Below, one piece after another: positions 1 through 5,520 of a stretch of DNA of 6,468 nt. Made by a program: the position numbers and the translations under genes. The notes beneath the pieces are model-generated. The model was not told the origin of the DNA and did not search any database. It saw only the letters and a list, made by a program, of their open reading frames with translations. The stretch is from positions 1 to 6,468 of the forward strand of contig CATPBN010000142.1 in assembly GCA_955652635.1 (NCBI GenBank), read 5' to 3'. This DNA is from an uncultured Gemmatimonadaceae bacterium. GTDB lineage: Bacteria; Gemmatimonadota; Gemmatimonadetes; Gemmatimonadales; Gemmatimonadaceae. Position 1 is the first letter of the stretch. Each line of letters starts with the position of its first letter.

Positions 1-10
1 CTATTTTGCA

Positions 11-24
11 GTTTGACGTCAAAC
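11..24. promoter_or_regulatory. Perfect 14-bp palindrome, candidate operator
   Basis: GTTTGACGTCAAAC is a perfect inverted repeat. Its centre lies about 66 bases before the start expected from the promoter at 49-77, a usual distance for an activator site. It is flanked by two copies of ATTTTGCA (3-10 and 33-40), exactly 30 bases apart. I do not recognise the cognate regulator: it does not fit the GlnR, TnrA or NtcA patterns I know. The function is inferred only from symmetry and position. Confidence 0.4.
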
Positions 25-48
25 ATTTGCTCATTTTGCAATATTCCC

Positions 49-77
49 TTGACATCTGAATAAAGCCTGGATATCCT
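49..77 (+). promoter_or_regulatory. Sigma70-type promoter upstream of the nitrogen operon
   Basis: A perfect -35 box TTGACA (49-54) is followed after exactly 17 bases by TATCCT (72-77), which matches four of six positions of the -10 consensus. The AT-rich stretch at about 25-46 could act as an UP element. Transcription would start near base 84. It is the best promoter I can find before the PII gene and probably drives the leader RNA and, with read-through, the operon. Confidence 0.6.
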
Positions 78-83
78 TGCCCG

Positions 84-299
84 CATCGGAACCAGTGTTC
101 TTCGCAACTACCCGTAGCTCAGCCATGCCACTTTCTGCTCGTCGCTTCTCGCTCCTCAATCCCGGGAATAATGGCCCGCTCCCACAGATGCTGTGGGACG
201 TGATCGAACGTTTCGGGTAGAGCCGCCACAAGTCAGAACCAGAGCTCATTTCCAATCCCCTCGCGTTTCGATCGATGAATGCGGGGGTTTTTTGTTTTT
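84..299 (+). ncRNA. Candidate structured leader RNA or small RNA
   Basis: About 200 bases lie between a good promoter (49-77) and a terminator-like hairpin (257-299) with no convincing ORF. Several complementary segments nest: CTACCCG (108-114) with CGGGTAG (214-220), GCCAT (122-126) with ATGGC (171-175), and a perfect 8-bp hairpin at 180-198 with loop ATG. GAACCAG is repeated directly at 89-95 and 236-242. Bases 81-88 can also pair with parts of 273-285, which would compete with the terminator stem. No T-box, glutamine-riboswitch, SRP RNA or other known RNA signature is recognisable. It may be a cis-acting attenuator for the PII operon or a free sRNA; the sequence alone cannot decide. Confidence 0.4.
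257..299 (+). terminator. Intrinsic terminator or attenuator before PII
   Basis: The 5' arm CCCCTCGC (257-264) pairs with GCGGGGG (281-287), with one wobble and one bulged C. The stem can extend with TTC/GAA (267-269 with 277-279) around a 7-base loop. A run of six T, one G and five T (288-299) follows directly. This is a classic rho-independent terminator shape. It ends about 28 bases before the ribosome binding site of the leader ORF, and no promoter is visible between. It therefore either ends a separate small RNA or conditionally attenuates the downstream operon. Confidence 0.7.
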
Positions 300-338
300 C
301 GCGGGACCAACTCTCACCTGTCACGCTGGAGGAGAACT

Positions 339-401
339 GTGAAGGTGTTCATAAAAAGCGCAGCGCTCGCAGTCACTTACCCGGTCGAGACCAAACGATG
401 A
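339..401 (+). CDS. Short leader ORF coupled to PII
   Basis: A GTG codon follows a strong Shine-Dalgarno sequence GGAGGAG (328-334) and opens a 20-codon ORF beginning MKVFIKSAALAV. Its TGA stop (399-401) overlaps the PII start codon as ATGA. The PII ATG has no clear ribosome binding site of its own, so ribosomes that finish the leader may restart at PII. That would be translational coupling. The peptide has no recognisable domain and no run of one amino acid that would suggest ribosome-stalling attenuation. An alternative is that the Shine-Dalgarno match is fortuitous and PII is translated by a weak site. No homology evidence is available. Confidence 0.45.
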   Translation: MKVFIKSAALAVTYPVETKR

Positions 402-793
402 AACTCATCAGCTGTGTCATTCGCCCCGACCGCCTTCCCGCCGTCAAGGAAGCACTATTCCGCGCCGGCGTCACGGGGATCACCATCACGCGTGCCAGCG
501 GTCACGGCGGGGAGCAGGACACTGTCACGGTGAGGCGAGGCACGAAGCTCCTCCTCCAGTTTCACGAGAAGGTCAAGATCGAGATGGCCTGCTCGGAACC
601 GTTCGTCGAGGCGACCATAAATGCGATCGTCGGCTCCGCGCGCACTGGCATGGTGGGCGATGGCAAGATCTTCGTCCAACCGCTCGATCGCGTTATCCGC
701 ATTCGGACCGGAGAGCGGGACAACGCCGCGCTGACGCCTGTGACCGTGGACGAAGTCCAAAAGCACTCGTTAGAGCTGGCCGTAAAAAACTAG
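398..793 (+). CDS. glnK: PII nitrogen regulatory protein (GlnK/GlnB family)
   Basis: This is a 131-residue PII signalling protein, a cytoplasmic trimer that senses ATP/ADP and 2-oxoglutarate and controls partners such as the ammonium channel. It aligns with E. coli GlnB without gaps to residue 112. The B-loop TGMVGDGK (83-90, with Lys90) and the C-loop RIRTGE (101-106, with Arg101 and Arg103) are intact, so nucleotide binding is expected. In the T-loop, Arg47, which in GlnK enters the AmtB pore, is kept. Gln39 is replaced by Glu, and Tyr51, the uridylylation site of enteric PII, is Leu. There are 19 extra residues at the C-terminus. I start at 398 because MKLISCVIRP matches the family N-terminus; the frame is open further upstream but passes through the terminator. 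GlnK is preferred to GlnB because amt is next. Confidence 0.96.
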   Translation: MKLISCVIRPDRLPAVKEALFRAGVTGITITRASGHGGEQDTVTVRRGTKLLLQFHEKVKIEMACSEPFVEATINAIVGSARTGMVGDGKIFVQPLDRVIRIRTGERDNAALTPVTVDEVQKHSLELAVKN

Positions 794-817
794 GCAGCTG
801 TCGGAAACCCTAATCAC

Positions 818-834
818 GAACTCACTCCGAGTTC
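818..834 (+). other. Small hairpin between PII and amt
   Basis: GAACTC (818-823) and GAGTTC (829-834) form a 6-bp stem with a 5-base loop in the 76-base gap between PII and amt. Only a short TTTT (847-850) follows, after twelve other bases, so a terminator is unlikely. It could be a processing or stabilising element, or chance. Confidence 0.25.
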
Positions 835-869
835 TGACTCGATCCCTTTTGCGTGGAGGAGAAGCCGTT

Positions 870-2405
870 ATGACCAAGTTGCAAACTGTCGGCGCACGGT
901 TGCGAACGAACTGGCAGGATCCGCTGATTCGGCGTCACGTCGTGCTGCTCTTCGTCGGAAAGGCCATCGGGCTCGGCATCGTGTTGACGCTCATCACGCG
1001 GTGGTTCCTGCCTGCAGTGCTCGGCGCCCAGGCGGCCGCGACGCCGGCCACTCCCGCTCTCGATCCCATGGCGGCAATCAACGCGATCAACACCGTGTGG
1101 ACGCTAGTGGCCGCGTTCCTCGTATTCTGTATGCAGGTCGGCTTCGTATTGCTCGAGGCCGGTTTCGCACGCTCGCGCGAGTCGGTCAACATCCTGGTGG
1201 AAGGGATCGCCGATACTTGCATTTGCGGTATCACGTTCTGGCTTTGGGGCTTCGCCTTCATGTTCGAGCCAGGAAACGGGTTTATCGGCCTGCATGGCTT
1301 TGCCCTTCAGGGTCTCGCGGCGACATACGGCACGACCGGCGTGCCGCTGCTAGCGTTCTGGGTTTTCCAGTTCGCCTTCGCTGACACCTGCTCCACCATC
1401 ACGTCCGGCGCGATGATCGGCCGTTGCGGCTTCGTCGGGGATCTGCTTTACAGCGTCGGGGTGACCGGGTTCATCTACCCGATTATCGGACACTGGGCAT
1501 GGGGTCCGGACGGGTGGCTCGCGACAATGGGACCCATCCCGTTCCACGATTTCGCCGGGTCAACAGTGGTGCACACGATTGGTGGGGTGATCTCACTGGC
1601 TGGGGCAATCGCGCTCGGTCCGCGCTTGGGCCGAGTGTTCAAGCGGGACGGTGGCGGCCCGATGCCGGCGCATGATCTCATCATCGGCGCGGCGGGCGGC
1701 TTGATCCTGTGGTTCGGCTGGTACGGCTTCAACCCGGGCAGCACGCTCTCCGCCCTCGACACCGGAGGCATTGGGCGCGTGTCCTTCAACACGACGCTCG
1801 CTGCCTGCTCGGCCGGACTCACTTCTTTGTTCTACTCGTATATACGCACGAGGAAGTGGGATCTGGCGCTGACGACCAACGGATTCCTGGCGGGCTTGGT
1901 GGCGATCACCTGTCCCTGCTACTGGGTGGACCCGGTCGGCGCATTCTTCATCGGCATCGGAGCGGGCATCGTGGTGGTTTGGGGAATCGATGCGCTCGAA
2001 TACCTTCGCATCGACGATCCAATCGGCGCCGTCCCGGTGCATATGGTGGCCGGCATCTGGGGCACACTGTCACTTGGGCTTTTCGCGGCCGGTAAGTACG
2101 GCGCGCCAACGCCGACGGGCCAGGATATCAGCACTGTGGTGACTGGGCTGTTTTACGGCGGCGGGTTGGGCACCCTCAAGGCGCAATTCATTGGCAGCGC
2201 GGCCATCACGCTGTCCACGTTCGCCGCCGCGATGGCATTGATGTACGCCGTCAAGGCAACCGGCACGCTGCGGATATCGGCTGAGGGCGAGCTCGAGGGA
2301 CTGGACCTGCACGAACACGGTTCATCGGCCTACCCTGAGTACATGATCAGTGGCTCTGAGAGCGTGATTCTCACGATGTCGGCAAAGGACGACGCAGCCG
2401 CCTAG
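870..2405 (+). CDS. amt: Ammonium channel Amt
   Basis: This 511-residue Amt/Mep/Rh-family inner-membrane protein conducts ammonium into the cytoplasm. The twin pore histidines are present: H235 in DFAGSTVVHTIGG and H391 in GAVPVHMVAGIWGT, equivalent to E. coli H168 and H318. The WFGWYGFNPGS segment carries the Phe-gate region. The C-terminal cytoplasmic tail GLDLHEHGSSAYPEY (from about 477) matches the segment of AmtB that binds GlnK, and about 20 further residues follow. The N-terminus is long, with a basic stretch and a hydrophobic segment at about 24-50 before the conserved core; it may be an uncleaved helix or a long signal peptide. The start at ATG 870 is set by GGAGGAG (855-861), 8 bases upstream. 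It lies 76 bases after PII, the classic glnK-amtB pairing, so PII probably gates it. Confidence 0.97.
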   Translation: MTKLQTVGARLRTNWQDPLIRRHVVLLFVGKAIGLGIVLTLITRWFLPAVLGAQAAATPATPALDPMAAINAINTVWTLVAAFLVFCMQVGFVLLEAGFARSRESVNILVEGIADTCICGITFWLWGFAFMFEPGNGFIGLHGFALQGLAATYGTTGVPLLAFWVFQFAFADTCSTITSGAMIGRCGFVGDLLYSVGVTGFIYPIIGHWAWGPDGWLATMGPIPFHDFAGSTVVHTIGGVISLAGAIALGPRLGRVFKRDGGGPMPAHDLIIGAAGGLILWFGWYGFNPGSTLSALDTGGIGRVSFNTTLAACSAGLTSLFYSYIRTRKWDLALTTNGFLAGLVAITCPCYWVDPVGAFFIGIGAGIVVVWGIDALEYLRIDDPIGAVPVHMVAGIWGTLSLGLFAAGKYGAPTPTGQDISTVVTGLFYGGGLGTLKAQFIGSAAITLSTFAAAMALMYAVKATGTLRISAEGELEGLDLHEHGSSAYPEYMISGSESVILTMSAKDDAAA

Positions 2406-2446
2406 CATCACGAGACGATCAATCACTGAGTGGGAGGAAACACCAT

Positions 2447-3988
2447 ATGGCGACCACGACGATGAGCAAACCGGCAATGAGCAAACCGGCAATGAGCAAA
2501 CCGGCAACGAGCAAACCGGCCGGTAACAAGCCGGCGAAAGTGACGCGCAGCATCGGATCGAATACTCGAGCCGATGCCGTGAAGAGCGTCCTGTCCCTGA
2601 TCAAGGAAAAGGGCGTCCAGGTCGTGGACGTGAAGTTCACTGACCTTCCAGGACAGTGGCAGCATTTCTCCCTTCCCGCGGCGACGCTCGACGAGGACGT
2701 CTTCAGGGAAGGACTCGGCTTCGATGGCTCGTCGATCCGGGGATTTCAGGCGATCAACGAGAGCGACATGCTCCTCATCCCCGACCCGTCGACCGTTTTC
2801 GTCGACCCGGTGCTCGGAGTGCGTACGCTCTCGGTGATCTGCGACATCTACGACCCCATTACTCGCGAGCCGTACTCGCGTGATCCGCGCTTCATCGCAT
2901 TCAAGGCGGAAGAGTACCTGAAGATGAGTGGCATCGCGACCACTTCTTATTGGGGGCCAGAAGCCGAGTTCTTCATTTTCAACTCGGTGCGCTTCGATCA
3001 GAACGCGCACGAGGGCTACTACCACATCGACTCCGACGAGGGGATCTGGAATTCGGGGTCGAATGGCACGCCGAACATGGGACACCGTCCTCGTCACAAA
3101 GAGGGCTACTTCCCCGTTCCGCCGGTTGACCGGCTGCAGGATGTGCGTTCGAGAATAATGCTGGCGCTGATCGAGGCCGGCGTGCCCGTCGAAGTGCAGC
3201 ATCACGAGGTCGGCACAGCGGGACAGGCCGAGATTGATTTCCGCTTCGGCACGCTGGTGCAGACGGCAGACCGGCAGCTGACCTACAAGTACATCGTCAA
3301 GAACGTCTGCCACAACCTTGGCTACACGGCCACGTTCATGCCCAAGCCGCTGTTCGGAGACAACGGCTCGGGAATGCACGTGCACCAGTCACTGTGGACC
3401 GGCGACACCAATCTGTTCTTCGATGAGAAGGGGTACGCTCTAATCTCCGACACAGCCCGCTGGTACATCGGTGGGCTAATCGCGCACGCTCCGGCGCTGC
3501 TCGCGCTCTGTGCGCCGACGACCAACAGCTATCGGCGGCTCGTGCCTGGATTCGAGGCACCGATCAATCTCATCTACTCGCAACGCAATCGGTCGGCGAT
3601 CTGCCGCATCCCGATGTACTCGTCGAGCCCGAAGTCGAAGCGCATCGAGTTCCGTGCGCCCGACCCATCGTGCAACCCATATCTGGCGTTTTCCGCGCTG
3701 TTGATGGCGGGACTCGACGGAATCCGGAAGAAGATCGAGCCGCCAGCGCCGATCGACGAGGATCTCTACGAGCTCGAAGGTCCCGCCCGGCTCGGCATCA
3801 AGAACACCCCCGGCTCGCTAGGGGAAGTCCTGAACGCGCTGGAGAAGGACAACGCTTTCCTGCTCGAGGGAAATGTGTTCACGCCAGACGTAATCGAGAC
3901 ATGGTTGGAGATGAAGCGGACGAAGGATCTGCCGGCGATCAATCTGCGGCCGCATCCGTACGAGTTCTTTCTCTACTACGACACATAG
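2447..3988 (+). CDS. glnA: Glutamine synthetase, type I
   Basis: This enzyme makes glutamine from glutamate, ammonia and ATP in the cytoplasm and forms dodecamers. Family motifs run in order: FDGSS (92-96), the metal-ligand glutamates in WGPEAEF (E172, E174), GDNGSGMHVHQS (H311, H313), NSYRRLVPGFEAP and FRAPDPSCNPYLAF. DLYELEG places Y441 at the site of the enteric adenylylation Tyr397, and the insertion typical of the GSI-beta group is present, so adenylylation is plausible. Length is 513 residues against about 470 usually; the excess is an N-terminal extension of about 44 residues containing a KPA-rich repeat. GGGAGGA (2432-2438) lies 8 bases before the ATG. The gene is 41 bases after amt, so co-transcription is likely, and it uses the ammonium that Amt delivers. 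Confidence 0.98.
   Translation: MATTTMSKPAMSKPAMSKPATSKPAGNKPAKVTRSIGSNTRADAVKSVLSLIKEKGVQVVDVKFTDLPGQWQHFSLPAATLDEDVFREGLGFDGSSIRGFQAINESDMLLIPDPSTVFVDPVLGVRTLSVICDIYDPITREPYSRDPRFIAFKAEEYLKMSGIATTSYWGPEAEFFIFNSVRFDQNAHEGYYHIDSDEGIWNSGSNGTPNMGHRPRHKEGYFPVPPVDRLQDVRSRIMLALIEAGVPVEVQHHEVGTAGQAEIDFRFGTLVQTADRQLTYKYIVKNVCHNLGYTATFMPKPLFGDNGSGMHVHQSLWTGDTNLFFDEKGYALISDTARWYIGGLIAHAPALLALCAPTTNSYRRLVPGFEAPINLIYSQRNRSAICRIPMYSSSPKSKRIEFRAPDPSCNPYLAFSALLMAGLDGIRKKIEPPAPIDEDLYELEGPARLGIKNTPGSLGEVLNALEKDNAFLLEGNVFTPDVIETWLEMKRTKDLPAINLRPHPYEFFLYYDT
2462..2536 (+). repeat. 15-bp tandem repeat in the 5' end of glnA
   Basis: Three identical copies of ATGAGCAAACCGGCA (2462-2506) are followed by one with two changes (2507-2521) and a degenerate fifth (2522-2536). 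They encode MSKPA three times, then TSKPA and GNKPA, at residues 6-30. The unit is five codons, so a change in copy number keeps the reading frame. The encoded tail is basic and probably disordered. Each exact unit starts with ATG, but none has a Shine-Dalgarno sequence just upstream, so translation most likely begins at 2447. Confidence 0.9.
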
Positions 3989-4049
3989 ATCGGTTCGAAT
4001 GCAAATGAAGTACGCCGTACCGTGCCACCCACCTTAAAGGAGGTCGAGA

Positions 4050-5315
4050 ATGATTCACCGAACATCCGCAGCCGCTCGCGTGTCCGTCGTCGCGTGCAGA
4101 GCGAGCCCTTCGCCCGCTATTCTCCTCTTCGGGACGATGCTTGCGCTTGCGGTTGTCGCCGCAACCGTCGACGGGCAGGCGGCAAACACGCCGCCGACTG
4201 CTTCGGTGGTTGCGACTCTTCCGCTCGCCGACTCCGGCAAGACGCCCAAAGACACTGCGGCGTCCGCAACAAAGCCCGCCGCTCCAGCACCCAAATGGTA
4301 TGACGAAATCGCCGTAGACGCGTTCGTCTCTACCGCCTATGTGTACAATGCCAATCGCCCCGCGACCGGTGTGAACAGCTTTCGCGTCTTCGACTTCAAT
4401 GACAACTCCTTGAACCTCGACGTCGCCGAGCTGGTACTACAGATCGCAGCGTCCAAGCCGAACGACGCCGGTTTTCGCGTGGACATCGCCGCTGGCAACT
4501 CGATCCCACAGGTCACGCATACACAGGACCAGACCGCCGCCCAGTTCGACCTGCAACAGGCGTTCGTGAGTTACATCGCTCCCATCGGCTCCGGCCTGCG
4601 CTTCGATGTGGGGAAGTATGTGACACACCTAGGCTACGAAGTGATCGAAGGTTACGACGGGTATAACGACAACTACAGCCGGTCGATCCTCTTCGGCTAT
4701 GCCATCCCCTTCACGCACACGGGCGTCAAAGCGAGCTATACCTTCTCGCCCCAGGTGGGTGCAATGGTCGATGCGGTGAACGGGTGGGACCTCATGCGCG
4801 ATAACAACCGCTCGAAGTCTATCGGCGCCCAGCTCGCCCTGACACCGGTCGCGCCGCTCAGCGTGCTGCTGAACTGGATCGGAGGGCCTGAGCTCCCGAA
4901 CAACAATCACACGAAGCGCAACGTGTTCGATTTGGTGGCCATCCTCAAGGCGACCAAGGCGCTGACGCTTGGCGTTAACGGCGACTATGGGAAAGAGGAC
5001 GGCACAAGCCTCGCCAGCCCTGGGTCGGATGCAACGTGGAAGGGAATCGCTGGCTACGCGACGCTTGCGGCGACGGACAAGTTCTCCGTCGCGCTGCGCG
5101 GTGAGACGTTCCACGACGATGGTGGCGCGCGTCTCGGGGTTGGTAAGGCAACGCTGTCGGAAGGGACATTCACACCGGCGTACAAGTTTACCGATCACGT
5201 CCTGCTGCGGGGGGAAGTGCGCTTTGACAAAGCGAACCAACCGATCCTCGCCAAGCGGACCGGGTTCAGCGACAAGCAGACGACAGCAGCGGCTAACGTC
5301 ATCTTCGTGTACTGA
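4050..5315 (+). CDS. Outer-membrane beta-barrel porin, BBP2-like
   Basis: This 421-residue protein is predicted to be exported and to form an outer-membrane barrel. A basic N-terminus leads into a hydrophobic segment at about 23-40 with likely cleavage after GQA, giving a long signal peptide. An Ala/Thr/Pro-rich linker (about 44-82) follows. The rest has alternating, aromatic-rich strands with short polar turns and ends in VIFVY; a C-terminal aromatic residue is the usual barrel-assembly signal. Segments such as FDLQQAFVSY and LRFDVGKYVTHLG resemble the putative beta-barrel porin-2 family (OmpL-like); that family name is from memory. AAAGGAGGT (4036-4044) lies 5 bases before the ATG. It sits 61 bases after glnA with no terminator between, so it may admit ammonium or small nitrogen compounds. 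The substrate is unknown. Confidence 0.75.
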   Translation: MIHRTSAAARVSVVACRASPSPAILLFGTMLALAVVAATVDGQAANTPPTASVVATLPLADSGKTPKDTAASATKPAAPAPKWYDEIAVDAFVSTAYVYNANRPATGVNSFRVFDFNDNSLNLDVAELVLQIAASKPNDAGFRVDIAAGNSIPQVTHTQDQTAAQFDLQQAFVSYIAPIGSGLRFDVGKYVTHLGYEVIEGYDGYNDNYSRSILFGYAIPFTHTGVKASYTFSPQVGAMVDAVNGWDLMRDNNRSKSIGAQLALTPVAPLSVLLNWIGGPELPNNNHTKRNVFDLVAILKATKALTLGVNGDYGKEDGTSLASPGSDATWKGIAGYATLAATDKFSVALRGETFHDDGGARLGVGKATLSEGTFTPAYKFTDHVLLRGEVRFDKANQPILAKRTGFSDKQTTAAANVIFVY

Positions 5316-5400
5316 GAGGAACCGAGGCCAAAATGTTTGATCCGTGGCCCACTTGCAGCAACTCCCGCACGTCAGACAAATTTCGGAAGAACTGAAATCT

Positions 5401-5446
5401 GGGACTAAGAATCCGCGTGTAGGCGGTTCGATCCCGTCCCTGGCCT
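5401..5446 (+). pseudogene. tRNA 3'-half fragment (possible att site)
   Basis: Bases here follow tRNA geometry exactly. There is a 7-base anticodon-like loop CTAAGAA (5405-5411), a 3' anticodon strand TCCGC, a 5-base variable region GTGTA, a T-stem GGCGG with loop TTCGATC and partner CCGTC (5422-5438), and an acceptor strand CCTGGCC (5439-5445). The T-stem pairs fully with one G-T wobble. Upstream there is no D-arm, no GGCCAGG 5' acceptor strand at the right distance, and only three of five anticodon-stem pairs form. No CCA follows. It is therefore a 3' fragment, not a working tRNA. The loop as read gives AAG, which does not fit a short-variable-arm bacterial Leu tRNA, so I assign no amino acid. 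Confidence 0.6.
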
Positions 5447-5478
5447 ACTGGTGCACGCAGTGACAATAACAAAGCTTG

Positions 5479-5520
5479 GGAACAATGAAGGGCCGCCAAT
5501 GTTGGCGGCCCTTATGTTCC
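5479..5520. promoter_or_regulatory. Perfect hairpin over the receptor start codon
   Basis: AAGGGCCGCCAA (5488-5499) and TTGGCGGCCCTT (5502-5513) form a perfect 12-bp stem. An outer GGAACA/TGTTCC arm (5479-5484 with 5515-5520) adds six pairs across a small internal loop. The stem contains the likely Shine-Dalgarno sequence GAAGGG and part of the ATG at 5499, so it could hide the start site in mRNA. No T-tract follows on either strand, so an intrinsic terminator for the porin operon is possible but not well supported. Confidence 0.6.

Noticed and set aside
68..80. Sigma54-like TGG...TTGC element
   Set aside because: The GG and GC pairs are 10 bases apart instead of 12, and the site overlaps a better sigma70 promoter.
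31..324. 97-residue ORF on the minus strand of the leader
   Set aside because: It crosses the terminator and the promoter, and has no recognisable motif.
275..397. In-frame upstream ATG that would add 41 residues to PII
   Set aside because: It lies inside the terminator hairpin, has no ribosome binding site, and the added residues do not resemble PII. MKLISCVIRP at 398 is the family N-terminus.
849..869. TTG start seven codons upstream of the Amt ATG
   Set aside because: The extension would translate the Shine-Dalgarno sequence itself, which is correctly spaced for ATG 870.
2462..2536. CRISPR-like or mobile repeat
   Set aside because: The units are contiguous without spacers and are in-frame coding repeats.
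2423..3385. 320-residue ORF on the minus strand
   Set aside because: It is antisense to glnA, whose protein motifs are unmistakable. It reflects codon bias.
5326..5445. Complete tRNA using GGCCAAA (5326-5332) as the 5' acceptor strand
   Set aside because: Only five of seven pairs form, the span is about 120 bases, and no D-arm lies between.
5344..5463. 39-codon GTG ORF across the tRNA fragment
   Set aside because: Its C-terminal part (NPRVGGSIPSLA) is only the translation of a tRNA 3' end, a known artefact, and it has no clear ribosome binding site.
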